NCBI GenBank assembly: GCA_016802295.1
Contig: JAESIW010000020.1
Location: forward strand, 2,184,120-2,248,119
Source of the DNA: Brachionus rotundiformis
Taxonomy: Eukaryota; Rotifera; Eurotatoria; Ploima; Brachionidae
DNA: 64,000 bases
Direction: 5' to 3'
Under the pieces are notes generated by a model, which was not told the origin of the DNA, ran no database searches, and saw only the letters and a list, made by a program, of their open reading frames with translations. Shown piece by piece: positions 1 to 11,138 of this stretch. The number at the start of each line of letters is the position of its first letter. The stretch's first letter is position 1. A program made the position numbers and the translations under genes.

Positions 1-1684
1 CTGTCCGTATTTATCCATACATTTGATTTAAATGGATTTTTAAAAAAATGACCACATTCACTGTCATTCATTTTTTCAAGCCATTCGAAAATATATAAAA
101 ATTTGTCTTTAAGTTCAATTTTGGTTCTTTGATTGTGATCAGCCACATTTTCTTTTCTCAGCTCTCCATAATAAATAGGTCCTTTGTTACGATGCACATC
201 TTGTTTTATTTTAGCTTCCAAATGTTCACTCAGTCTCAAATATGCAGACTTTGGTTTTTTATACGAGCCTGACTCATTTGTTGATATGTAGTGATGCTGT
301 ATGGCTGATTTAGACCTGCTTGTGTTTGTGTAAGAATTACTTGAGCGACGTTCACGATTTTCTGTCAAGTATTTGACCAGTTTGGATTCTACATGTGAAT
401 ATTTCTTTTTCAGAGGTTTTTGGTTTTCTATCATGTGGGTTAAACTCTGGTTCTGTAAATTAAATTTTGCTGTTTTTTTCTTTAATTGGACAGATCCTAA
501 TGCATAAATTTCAGGTGGTTTAATTTCCATGGCTCCATCATTGAGCTTGTCATAATCGTGTTCAGTTAACAAAGTTTTAACGGAGTTTTTATCAAGATTT
601 TTTTTCTTTTCGTTTGAATTAAAATCTTTGGCAATCAAAAGTCTCCGAGCGATGTATTTTTCTTTAAAGCATTCGATACTATGACGGCGTTTTAAGCCTG
701 CATGAGATTGTACAAGCTTTCGTTCATGTCCAGTTGAATTTGACCTAATGCGAAATGGAAGAGCTTGATCGACATAAAATTGGTTCCAAATATCAAATTG
801 TTCTGAATCATCTAAAAGTTCGTACAAAGTTGGTTCAGGCTTGTCAGCTAATTCAGATGGTGGTCTAAACAATTTGATTTTAAATTATTTTTAAATTAAA
901 AAGTATCAATATGTTTAAATTGTAATAATTAAACAGTATCTTAAAATTTTTAATTTTGTTTTATTGTTCTATTAAAAAAGATTACAATCTTATTATTTAA
1001 TAAATTGAAGTATACTTAAAGAAATCAAAAATAATTCTGTAAAAATTTTATTTTGAATTTTTTATCAGAATAGATAAAAGTTTTTTTTTCGCATAAACTA
1101 TAATTAACATAAAAATGAATCTTAAGAAAAGGCATGATCACTTATTATTATATATAAATCACATCTATATTAATAAAATTAAAATAATATACCTTGGCAA
1201 CAGATAAGATGGTATTTTTCGTTTGGCTATTCTATTCATATATCGTTCAAAATAGCTGAAATAGTTAAATCTTCCATATTCTTTTCGATCTTTTATCTCA
1301 AAGTTATGCTCGCTTTCGACATTAAAAAGAGATATATTAACTGAGTTACTATCATTATCAGCTGTAACTTCGGTATTTAATCGGAGAATAGATGGAGGAT
1401 TTTGACCAGATGTACTTCGGACAGTAGATTGTCGACGACTTAAGTTATTACTTGAGGAGTATGATCGGAGCGCTGAATTAGGAAAATCAGGAGATGCATC
1501 TGAGACAGTTGCAGATGTTTTAGGTCTATCAATTTTTAGTTTAGCATTTAAATAATTAAAACCAGGTCTTATTTTTCCTAAACGAAAAAATAAGTTAAAA
1601 TAAAAAAGATATTTTGAACGAACCTGAGTATAAAGGCTGGAAGGATCTTGGCTTTAAAAGTAACAAATCTTCCAATAAGCTCAT
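1..1684 (-). CDS. Unrecognised protein, 3 exons, 3' end beyond window
   Basis: I do not recognise this gene. Three minus-strand exons join in frame: 1624-1684, 1193-1577 and 1-864 (continuing off the left edge), with GT..AG introns of 46 and 328 bp. The first ATG is at 1684 (protein begins MSLLEDLLLL); an AG lies just upstream, so an earlier exon is possible. The 436 or so codons seen are open throughout. The protein is hydrophilic and basic, with a Ser/Asn-rich stretch around residues 60-90, an Asp/Glu/aromatic segment (LDDSEQFDIWNQFYVDQ) near residue 165, then Lys/Arg-rich sequence. There is no signal peptide or membrane segment, which suggests an intracellular protein. The continuous frame over 864 bases in AT-rich DNA is the main evidence that it is real. 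Confidence 0.72.
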
Positions 1685-2599
1685 TTCATTATCTCTAATA
1701 ATCAAAAACAAAAAACAAACTCAAACATTAGTAAATTAAAGAAATTAGAAGCTTTTAAATTTTTAAGAGGAAACTCTTTTAATGTTAGCTAAAAAAGTTA
1801 TTAAAGGATATAATCAATCAAGAGGTTTTTTTAATAAAGTTTGAAAATAAACAAAATGTAGCTGTTTGAAATAAAAATGTTAATTTAGGTTGACATAGCT
1901 TCAAGGTAGCTTTTAGATGTAGAAAAATTCATTGAATCTGCATTATTTGTTTAATAAATGTTGTTTTTTGTTTAATTTTTTTTATTAGTGATAGAAATTC
2001 TGGTAAAAACAGTTGAAAATAAAAAAGTATTTATGGTTCTTTAAATTACCTGTTTTAAATTAGCTTTTTCAAAAGAAAATAACTAAATAATAATTAAAGG
2101 TAAGCTCTTTCTTAGAAATAGAACAAAAAATTTAATTCAAAATTAAATTATGATAAGTATTTAAAATAGTATTATATTCTTGAAACTTACTTGTTTTATC
2201 AAAAATTATTTTATTATTGAATCAAAATTATTTTAAAAAAATTTAATAGTCTTAGAATAAATATTTAGTTGGCAATTGAAAATTTTCAAGAGTTACAAAT
2301 AAAATAATTTTATAATATTAGCACGATAAATATCATTAAAATCGTAAATTATTTCAATTAATGATATACTAAATATTTTTAATATTTTTTTTGGTAAAAT
2401 AAAACAATAATTTCAGTAGCTACAATAATAAAATTTTTAGATCTAATTTTTATAGAATAGTATTTATTTTAGTTTATTTGTTTTTTTAAATCTGAAAAAT
2501 TTTATCAAAATATTTAATGATTTAATTTCTTGGAATTTTTATAGTTACTAAATCTAAAACAATAAAGATCCATTGGCAAAACATTTTTAATTTCAACTT
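1685..2599. other. AT-rich intergenic DNA, nothing recognised
   Basis: About 0.9 kb of very AT-rich sequence with no open frame of note. It must hold the 5' flank of the leftmost gene and the left edge of the H2A pseudogene duplication, but I cannot point to a specific promoter element. Confidence 0.6.
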
Positions 2600-2833
2600 C
2601 GTATTCACCGTTTGTTGAGAAAAGGTCACTATAATGAAAGAGTTGGCGCTGGAGCTCCAGTCTATTTGGCTTTTGTGTTGGAATACTTAAGTGCAGAGAA
2701 TTTAGAATTGGTTGGTAATTCTGCAAGAAACAACAAAAAGACAAGAATCGCTCAAGGTGGTTTTTTGCCAAACATTCAATTTATTTTGCTACCAAAAATG
2801 ACAGATGAAGGCAAAACAGCCAAATCTGATTAA
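2600..2833 (+). pseudogene. Truncated histone H2A pseudogene
   Basis: The frame from 2600 matches the intact H2A at 53816-54205 from the RIHR motif to the final AKSD. The first ~29 codons are absent and there is no in-frame ATG. A 24-codon in-frame gap removes the region between TRI and AQGG, which includes the conserved IPRHLQLAIRNDEEL helix, so nucleosome assembly would fail. The remaining codons carry many substitutions (A to F in the LAAVLEY motif, K to M near the C-terminus). The stop codon and the downstream 3' hairpin survive, so this is a DNA-level partial copy of a replication-dependent gene, not a poly(A)-type processed copy. Confidence 0.92.
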
Positions 2834-2874
2834 ACAAAAGCCAAAGTTTCATTTAAACTTTACATAAAGCCCCC

Positions 2875-2890
2875 GGCCTTTATCAAGGCC
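2875..2890 (+). terminator. Relic histone 3' stem-loop
   Basis: GGCCTT-TATC-AAGGCC forms a perfect 6-bp stem with a 4-base loop, preceded by a C-run, 41 bases after the pseudogene stop. It is identical to the hairpin of the intact H2A gene and would be bound by SLBP in a working histone mRNA. Confidence 0.88.
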
Positions 2891-3869
2891 AATATTATAA
2901 AATGTGGATTGGCTCTAGTAGAGCAAATACGATTTTCTTAAAAATTAATTTTTAAAATTGAATCAATTCTTAATTAAATTATTTAATCATTATAAAATCA
3001 ATCCTAATATAATAACCTGCTTAAAAATAAATTAAATCCATTCAAATTTTAAAATATAACGGGTGTTCAATAATAAATGACCGTTTTTGTTTTCTAGAGA
3101 AAAAATATGTTCCAGTCAGCCAAAATTGCTGAAATTTTATACTTATAAACTAACACCTTTCTTGTTAAAGAAATTGGTGTTATTAGCTTTCCACCTCTAT
3201 TTATACGGAAACGTGCCCTTATCACCTTGACCGACTTTTGACTAAAAATGTCCTCGAAATTTTGAATATTACTAATTTTTGAAATACACCTATTCTGATG
3301 CCAAATTTAATGCTGATTAAAATGAGCCATATATCATTTCTCTATTATGTTCCGTTCGGAAAAAATCTTTAAAAAACCGCTAAAAAATGACCACTTGGTA
3401 AAATTCTTAAAAATTGCTGTTTTTTGCTTCTTTTTGCTATAACTTTCAATAGTAACATTGGATCTAAATAAAATTTTACACAGTCATACATCACTAAATA
3501 AGCTTTAAATGTATATATTAAATTTGTGGGTATCACTTTTTGTTTGACCAAGGACCTTTAAATAAACCAAAATTTGGTAATCCATTTTTAAGAATGTATT
3601 GACCTAAGTACTTAAAGCTAAATATTTAAAAAGTATCCTTATTTAAAAGCTAAATAAATCAGGTTTCTAAAAATATATAGGACTAAGTGGTGGTATTTTG
3701 GATTTTTGAAATAAAATTAACTAAATTATGCTCTTGTCTTGAAATTTTTTAAATTTAAAATTTTGAATTTTGAATTAATTTAAACCTTTTATTTACATTA
3801 TATTCAATCGATTATTAAAAAAAAATTATCAATTTATATATTTTTATTAATTTTAATGCAAAAATTCAT
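2891..3869. other. Non-coding stretch, possible transposon-derived DNA
   Basis: No credible gene. Around 3060-3100 the phrase GGGTGTTCAATAATAAATG resembles a mariner-type terminal repeat reading inward, and 3170-3380 is less AT-biased than its surroundings. I found no matching inverted copy, so this stays a suspicion. Confidence 0.3.
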
Positions 3870-4080
3870 CTATTTATGACAATAAAATCCTTTGGTTTCT
3901 TCAACCTTTCTGACCCTACTGGTAAAAGAATCTACGGCTCTTTTGATTTCTAAAGTCGGTATTTTACTCATTGCCCTCTTGATTTCTTCGATAAATGATT
4001 TACGATTCGAAAACTTATTGCAATTCATTCTGGTAACCACTGCGTTCTAAAAATAAAAGTCGCATGGATTTAAATCAGAT
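3870..4080 (-). pseudogene. Tc1/mariner-type transposase C-terminal relic
   Basis: Read on the minus strand, 4080-3870 gives a typical Tc1/mariner C-terminus: a SDLNPCDFYF motif (normally S-P-D-L-N-P-x-D, with the third catalytic acidic residue nearby), then a basic region, an EEIKRAM segment and an AVDSFTSRVRKVEE helix ending at TAG. The Trp expected after DFYF is a TAG stop, so the copy is dead. No N-terminal HTH or first catalytic Asp is recognisable nearby, and boundaries and terminal repeats were not found. Confidence 0.72.
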
Positions 4081-5110
4081 GGATTTAAAATAAATATTAT
4101 TATCATTCTTATAACTATAGACAACTGGAACACATTGCTTCGTGTAGTAGTCAAAGAACTTGTTTAAGAATGTGATCGACGAAATCAATACGTCGTGATA
4201 GTCAAAAGAGAATGAGGCCCTATCGGAAAGCTACTATACCGATGCCTGAAAGAGTTTTCGTTTGGTGGGATAAGCACCGTACCTTATTATTATTCTTTTT
4301 AATATAAAAAGAATTAATTCTTGATTATATTTATTATTTTAATAAATAGTTCAATAAATTAATATAAATTGACCGGTTAGAAAATATTAAAAATAATGTC
4401 TTTTATAAAAAAATTAACCATGACAGCTATTAATTTGATTTTTTATTCAAAAGCTGATATAGATTTCAAAGCTTAAACTTAAATAAAAATTATTCATTTG
4501 ATCAATTTACTCTTAATCGCTAGGTCTATAGCGAGGACCAAAATTCATTCATTCTCTCTATGAACTACAGGCTAGTGGTACTCTCATTTTTTTTAACTGT
4601 TAACCACTCAATCCGACACAGAGCTCCATTGAGTTGATATTTAGCGTCTGTTCAACTTCAATTAAACAAATCTTGGTCTTAGTCATTTATTTTAGGTTTT
4701 AGAACTCGTTTTAGCTTTACGTTTTAGTCAGATTCTTAGTCTTGCTCTACCGGTTATTCCTGTTGTGCCTCACATTATTATTATTATTATTTAACACTGT
4801 ACTATCGAGTCTAAACATACAGACCATCAGCTTTACCGTTTTTTCGATATTTTTAGAGACCATATAAATTTTTAAAAATTTAATCCAAATTATAAAGAAT
4901 CAAAAATTTTATTTCTTGTAATTTAGAATATTTAAAACGTTAATTTAAAATTAAAATAAGCAATTATGTCTATTAATTTGGCTAATTCACTGCTAAAATT
5001 CAATTGGCACATGTAATTGTATAACGAGGATTCAAAAGTAATGATATCTTAAAAATAAAACCTTCTTTGGTTTTATTTTAACTTCTTTGAAATTTTACGT
5101 CCTGTTACTC
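4081..5110. repeat. Retroelement-like tails ending in TTA repeats
   Basis: Two blocks of higher-complexity sequence (about 4120-4280 and 4505-4770) each end in a short (TTA)n or (ATT)n run, at about 4275-4290 and 4772-4791. Non-LTR retroposons of several clades end in such trinucleotide tails, so these are plausible 3' ends of LINE or SINE copies. No coding sequence, box A/B pair or target duplication could be seen. Confidence 0.35.
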
Positions 5111-5113
5111 TTA

Positions 5114-7379
5114 AGATTTATGATTGATATTAACTGTAGATAACAAGCAAATTTTGAACTTTTTACAAATGAAAAAATAAAAGATAGTTTGAGTAGAAAT
5201 TGTAATGAGAAATAAGAAATCATTCAATTCTTCAGCAATTGTACAAATTTTATTTTGAACTGAACAAATATTTAAAAAATAATTTTTTTGGGTACTTTTT
5301 TGGTTAACTATTAAAATTTGAATTATTACGCTGAATAATCTAAATATAATTATGAATATCAAATTTAGAATCAAAATATTTAATGCTGATCTGGTGGTTT
5401 TATTCTTATTATTATGTATGACTATATTCGTAAAACTAAGAGCTTCCTTTTTTTAATGTTTGATCGAACTTTTGGAATAAATATTGCTTCAGCAAAGCAA
5501 AATATTATCACACAAAAAATCTCATTCAAGAAAAAGTTAATTAAAAATAAGATAAAAATTTCAATAGCAGAATTACGTTGAATTGTAGGAGTCGTTCTTA
5601 GTTCAAAAGGACTAAAAGACGCGATATAATTCATGAAAAAAAACTTGCTATAAGGATATTCAACATAGTCAAATAATATATCAAAATTAAATTGATTTAA
5701 TTTTTTTTGGCTCTTCTCTTAAGTTTATCTCTTGACTCTGGATCTAGTAATGTCAGGCGTTTGACTGAAACAAATAGTTGAAATGCATTTGAAAAAAATC
5801 TCAGAAAACTACCAACAACTTTTACCAAATAAATTTCAAGAATTTGTGAAATAATAAGTGTATTGAGAGGCGAACAAAATTTTGAATTTTGATTTACACA
5901 TTTTCTCATTTGATGGACAGCCATTGTGAGTAAATAGAAAACAGTAATTAATGAGTTGGCTAACATTAATTTTTCAATAGAAATTGTTTCTTTTCTCATT
6001 GTGTTTTCAGAGGAATTTTTAATTTTAGACAAAATATAAATGTTTAGCAAACTACTTGCCATAGATAATGTAATAAATATGTACTCAAGTATTGTTAAAA
6101 ATATATCTGCAATCTGAAAATAATAGAGAAAAACTAAACCAGTAACTGAGTAAATTGGTTTATTGAAACCATCACAATTTTTGAGCATTTTTTCAAAATT
6201 GCATTGGTCAATTTTCTTTATGAAGCTGAGACCTTGTTCACATGAATATGGCATTATCATTCTATTAATATATGATAAATTGAAAATAAAGCGTGTATTT
6301 TGCGACAACCACAGCATCAAACAAGAGCAGTTAAGGTACATATTTTCAAATAGGAAAAAAATTGAACCATTTGTTTTAAAATCCCGATAAAAACAAAAAT
6401 CCTCATCTGGATAATTGTAAAAATCGTAATCAAAATTTAAAGATTTTGACGCTAAACTTAATGATAGATATTTTATTTTTTTTAAATTTACTTTTATGTT
6501 ATTTGAGTCACTGAAATTTATTGTCAAATTATTGTTTATTTTTTGTAGCCATTTAAGTCCTTTGCTGATCAATTCGAACTTGTTTTCTAAATTTAAATTT
6601 ATAAGTTGAGGTGACATATATTCAAAAGCATCATTTTCTATTTTATCCAAAAGACCATTTAAAACTAGCATATCTGTTTTATTAAAAATTAATAATTTCT
6701 TAGAAAGACTGCCTTTGTAAAAATACAAATCCAATTGTGAAATCGAAGTGTTTAGATTTTCAATTTTGTCTTCCAAAAAGCTAATCTGATTGAAATTTAT
6801 AAAGTTCTTAGACAATCCATAGAAAACCAAAAAATCTAAGTTTAAATTATTGAATATCAATGGACATGTATTTGGAAAGTATTTTACAGTAAATGAAAAT
6901 TCAAGTGATGTAATTGATTTAAATATTCCATTTACTTTTGAATGATTACATTCGTTTGAATATTTGAGATGTGAATGATAAAACGATAGATAAATATAAT
7001 GAGATAAATTAATTGAAATGAAATAAAAATCAGGCTGAGTGATATCAAAGTAACTTATTCTGTTAATTTTTATTGCTATTTCAAAAGAAATTTTTCTAAA
7101 ATGGACTTTTGAAATAATTTCAGTGAAATTCAATAAATTATTATAAACTATACGAGTCAAGGGTGTTATCTCTATTTGGTTAATATTTATTATATTTGAT
7201 AAATTCACACATTTAAAACATATCTGTGAATAATTTTTAAAATTTCGGACTATAAAAATTGATTGAAATTCTTCTTCAATAACTTCAATGTATCTACTAG
7301 TAAATACTTGTTTTTTTGTAAAAATGATATTAAAATTTAATAAATAAAAATAAATTAATGATAAATGGAAGCTTGTCAT
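5114..7379 (-). pseudogene. LRR-type orphan GPCR, frame interrupted
   Basis: The main frame (7379-5697, 560 codons) starts with a hydrophobic signal-like segment, then an Asn/Leu-rich ectodomain of irregular leucine-rich repeats closed by an LRRCT-like Cys cluster (NCSCLMLWL ... C ... C ... C). Transmembrane segments begin near residue 410, with a basic loop between the first two. The frame stops at 5697, directly next to an A8 run (T8 at 5701-5708). Shifting one base continues into 5422-5640, which holds another membrane segment, and a third frame, 5114-5390, supplies two more ending in a TM7-like FYFFICKKF. Together these make about seven helices. Either two indels have broken the gene or very short introns escaped me. 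The ligand is unknown; it resembles LRR-containing rhodopsin-class receptors. Confidence 0.6.
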
Positions 7380-8578
7380 TTATTTACGAATATTTTGGAA
7401 ATTTACATCTAAAAAATTCTAAAATAAAAATAATATAAAAAAGTAAAGTAATAATTATAGTTTTAAAACCAAGCGCTATTTAAAAATCAAATATAACATT
7501 AAAATTTTAAATACTTTTATTGAAATAACAATCTTCATTTCATCATTCTCTTATTATAAATACATTTTATTTTTAATTAAATTTTCTTAGCTTTTACAGT
7601 TCCCAGACCATTTTTTGATTATTTTTATTAATTTTTTAATTAATTAAAATAAATCGATAAATGAGACGTAAGCACCTTAACTTAATGATGCTTTTAGTAA
7701 AAATTTTTATTTGATAATTAATCGGCAAGAAAATGAATTTTGGTATTTATAAAATTGATTTAAAATGATGCTTATTGTGTACTTATTTAAAGGAATCATC
7801 TTCAGAATTTTTTTTAATTAAGAGAATTAAACGAATAAATTTTATTGAATGAAATTTTGAATACACAGAATTTTTTTGGTAATTTTGAAAAAAGTAACTC
7901 TCTAAAAAACATAAAATAAATTTTCCAAACACTGATGAGGAATAATCAATATTTTCAATCATTTAAAAATTAAAGCTACTCATGGACAAATTAAAAGAAG
8001 CTTTAAAATTCTTCTCTAATTATATTTACAAATGCTAGAATTCAATAGAATATAACTAAAGACATGGCCCATTAATTAAGAGCACTATTTTCCTTAATCC
8101 AAAATCAAGTAATATATTTTTTTATTTCTTGATTTGAAAGTAATAAAACCCAATTGAATACGATTTTCGGTCTTTAATCAATACTATTAAATTTGGTATT
8201 ATCTTAAAATGAATCAAAAACTAAAAACAAGATTTAAATATCATTTATGTTCATTGAATAATAAAATTTTAAGTAATTTTTGTTTGTATTTATTTAATAT
8301 CCAGACTGACTTAATAAATCCTCAATGGATAAAAAATAATGTAAATAAATCAAGATAAAGATAAATGAAAATTTCCTGTATATTGTTTTTTATTGTTAAT
8401 GCTTCAATATCAGTATTATTCATTATGTTATTATTTAATATTTAAATTGACAATTCCTTTCCAAAAAATTAATCAAGTAAATTAAATTTTTAATATTACC
8501 GAATAAGCATTAATATTTAAATTTCAAAATTAAGAGCCGCACAAAAAGTGGAATTTTAAAAAAAGCTTATGGCTTGTG
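7380..8578. other. AT-rich intergenic DNA, nothing recognised
   Basis: About 1.2 kb upstream of the GPCR with no open frame, repeat or RNA gene that I can support. Confidence 0.6.
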
Positions 8579-8872
8579 AAGTTCCGTTCCTTTCAATTAG
8601 ATCCTAACCTAACCCCTAAACCCGGAAAAACTTGAATAACTTTTTTACCTTAAGAAATAATTTAGTTCTGTAAAATGCTTGATCATTAAGCAAATTTGCT
8701 TCATTCGAAAATATATTTCTGCACAAACCCTGCAGAGTACACACTTTTACACTTTTTGATGATGTACAAATGTAGAAACTTGCAGAGTTATTTACAGACT
8801 TTTTTTATTGCATTAAACAAATTTGCTTAAGATTAAGCATTTTGCAGCACTAATTGAAACGAACGAAAACTT
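8579..8872. repeat. Foldback (MITE-like) element
   Basis: The left end 8579-8600 and right end 8850-8872 are inverted copies (AAGTTCCGTTCCTTTCAATTAG against AAGTTTTCGTTCGTTTCAATTAG read on the minus strand). A second inner inverted pair shares TGTAAAATGCTT...AAGCAAATTTG (about 8677-8705) with its mirror at 8816-8845. About 70 bases including a TCCTAACCTAACCCCTAAACCC string separate the two left-arm parts, as if inserted there. There is no coding capacity, so a non-autonomous DNA transposon or foldback element is the simplest reading. Confidence 0.6.
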
Positions 8873-9215
8873 TTGAAATTTGAAATTTAAGTATTAATGC
8901 TGCGTTAATTTTTGATTTTTGGGTTTTAAAAATGCACTTAAACCCCAAAATCTAAGTTTTAATGCATGCAAATATAACTAGTCAATTTTAACATGGGATT
9001 GGTCTAGGCTAATGCACGCACCTATACCAAGTTTTGATGCATGTATTTTTGTGCAAGGGTACACGGTCATCAATTAGATATCTAGAAAATTTAAAATTAA
9101 AAAAAATTTTTTATCAATATAAATTAGTTAGTTTTAAGTAAAGTAAGTTTTATATCAATTAATAATAATATGTAGTAATTGGAAAAAAGTTAAATTTTCT
9201 ATATCTATTTAAAAA
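8873..9215. other. 3' flank with short repeated phrases
   Basis: The phrase AAGTTTTRATGCATG occurs twice (near 8958 and 9032) within otherwise featureless sequence leading to the 3' end of the next minus-strand gene. Confidence 0.35.
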
Positions 9216-10325
9216 TTATTCAGAATCAGAAGCGCCTAGATCGTAAGGTTTTTTGTAAGGCTTGATGGATGCCCTTCGATTGCTTTCATTGTATACCTTA
9301 AGTCTAATATTGTCTATTTCATTTTTCATTGGCAAATCTTGGTTAAATTTGACATTTTTAGTTCTTTTTTCTCTAATTTTTTCCAAGTCATCTGTTGAAA
9401 AACCTGATATGCTCATACGGCTCATTTTGCGAAATTTCTGAGCCTCTTTGTACAAATTTAGTTGAATATCATCGAATTCTTGATGATAATCTTGTTTAGT
9501 CTCATCGCTATCAGGTTCGTAACCAAAATTATCTTTTATCGTTACTTTTTTTCCTTCTTTAACCTTTTTTTCAACTATTGTTTTCTCTTCTCCAGCCTCA
9601 TAATCCGAGCCATATTCACTGATATCATCCTCTTCCTCGTTCATTTCGAATAAACTCTTTAGACGTTCTACGTGGGCGGATGGAAGAGTTTCCAACAGCT
9701 CATCAATTGTCTTTTCTTTTTTGGTAGTAATTTTGGTTGCTATTATTACAAATGCATAAATTAGTAACAAAACTCCTAGTACCACTAGAACCATGTAAAT
9801 ATTTGCTTCTTCTTCCTCTTCCGAATTCTCCACATTACAACAAATCTTTTGCTCAAAAGTTTCGTCCATATTAACACAAATTTTATAAACTGTTTCGTAG
9901 TGAAGCTTGTACAAGATTATTGTAGCAGTAGATTCGTTTCTAGAGTTATATGATAAATCAACTGTTTGATTATATTTAAATTCGTCATCTGAATGTGATT
10001 CTGGTGATTCAAAAAGATGTTTTAAATGGCTCGTCCAGAAGAAATTCGCAGTTTCTGGTTTCCCAGGAAAATCGACAAGACTAAATTCTATTTGAACAAC
10101 ACTCTGCGAATTGGACGATTGTAATTCTTGGTCAACATAAATAGTGCATTGGTAATTTATTTCAGATTTGATGTATTTTTTGTCAAGAAATCTGCAATTA
10201 ACTGTCTGATGAGTATGTTCATCTTTTGGACTGGCTATGGCGCATATCAATTCGTCAGAACATTTTGCTACCGAAAATAGCAGACTCAAAAACGCTGTTG
10301 CCTTGTAAAAATATGATGGTATCAT
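9216..10325 (-). CDS. Unrecognised type I membrane protein
   Basis: A single open frame of 369 codons. Residues 1-22 form a signal peptide (ends near VAKCSD). The ectodomain to about residue 172 has paired cysteines and N-x-S/T sites, and its second half reads like a fibronectin-III-type fold (LHYETVYKICVNM), although I cannot name the domain with certainty. Residues ~176-198 are one strong transmembrane helix (MVLVVLGVLLLIYAFVIIA), followed by a basic stop-transfer. The cytoplasmic tail of ~170 residues is highly charged, with acidic patches (EEEDDISEYGSDYEAGEE) and Ser/Lys-rich segments likely to be phosphorylated. I do not recognise a family. No intron is needed. Confidence 0.75.
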   Translation of the reverse strand: MIPSYFYKATAFLSLLFSVAKCSDELICAIASPKDEHTHQTVNCRFLDKKYIKSEINYQCTIYVDQELQSSNSQSVVQIEFSLVDFPGKPETANFFWTSHLKHLFESPESHSDDEFKYNQTVDLSYNSRNESTATIILYKLHYETVYKICVNMDETFEQKICCNVENSEEEEEANIYMVLVVLGVLLLIYAFVIIATKITTKKEKTIDELLETLPSAHVERLKSLFEMNEEEDDISEYGSDYEAGEEKTIVEKKVKEGKKVTIKDNFGYEPDSDETKQDYHQEFDDIQLNLYKEAQKFRKMSRMSISGFSTDDLEKIREKRTKNVKFNQDLPMKNEIDNIRLKVYNESNRRASIKPYKKPYDLGASDSE

Positions 10326-11138
10326 TTTAGAGCATATTAAAAAAACTTCGCGACTAATTTAAATTCAAATTTAAAAAAATGGTTATTTCATGAGCGTTTA
10401 TTTTATCTGAAACTTATCAAAGCTATAAAATATTACAACGCTTTAATTCTAAACTCGTAATTTTAGGTGATTCCATAAAAATTTCCAATTACTTTACAAG
10501 ATTTTTTATTGTCATTTTAAATTTGTTTATTAAATATTTATCTTGAAATTTTAAAGTATATTCTCATTTTATGTAAATTTCTCAAACTAGATTTAAGATA
10601 TTATTCCCAGAAAATTCATTAATTAACTAGAAATTTAAGAACTAGATTTTTTACTCAGAAAAGCTAAGACTTAAAAGCAATGACTAGGTTTTTTATAAGA
10701 CATTAGATTAAAATTTAAATAAATATCAGAAACTGTGCTGTCATCTTCAGAACATTAAGCTTAAGAAACATTAAATTTAAAAACTAAAAATCAAATTTAA
10801 TACACATTTTTAAACTCAATTATAAAAGCTATAAATTAAAAATTGAATAAAATATATTAAAAATAATTTAAACTTTGATCACACCAATAACTGGGTGACA
10901 TAAGCAAGGACATACAAACAATTTGTTTTATTTCACTTGTCAGCGAATCAAAGCTAAATATTCTTCTATTAATATCAAATAATAAATTTTAAATATTTGG
11001 TGATTAACTGATAGTAAAAGACGTCAAATCTGTGATAACCAAACTTTAAAAAATTTCTAATTAATAATATTCCGACCTAGGGTTCTTAAATAAGAAAGTT
11101 TGATAAAAAAGAAAAAAAATTATTTCAATCGATTTATA
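10326..11138. other. AT-rich intergenic DNA, nothing recognised
   Basis: About 0.8 kb holding the upstream flank of the membrane-protein gene and the left edge of the LINE relic. No feature can be supported. Confidence 0.6.

Noticed and set aside
2514..2771. 85-codon minus-strand frame over the H2A pseudogene
   Set aside because: It is the antisense of the histone-derived sequence, with no independent support.
3060..4080. One complete mariner element from the TIR-like phrase at 3060 to the transposase relic
   Set aside because: No inverted partner was found, and more than 750 bases of unrelated sequence lie between the phrase and the transposase stop.
4505..4790. Possible tRNA or tRNA-derived SINE
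   Set aside because: No credible cloverleaf and no paired A and B box with correct spacing could be found on either strand.
8598..8625. CCTAACCTAACCCCTAAACCC as an interstitial telomere
   Set aside because: Only about three irregular units; too short to claim more than likeness.
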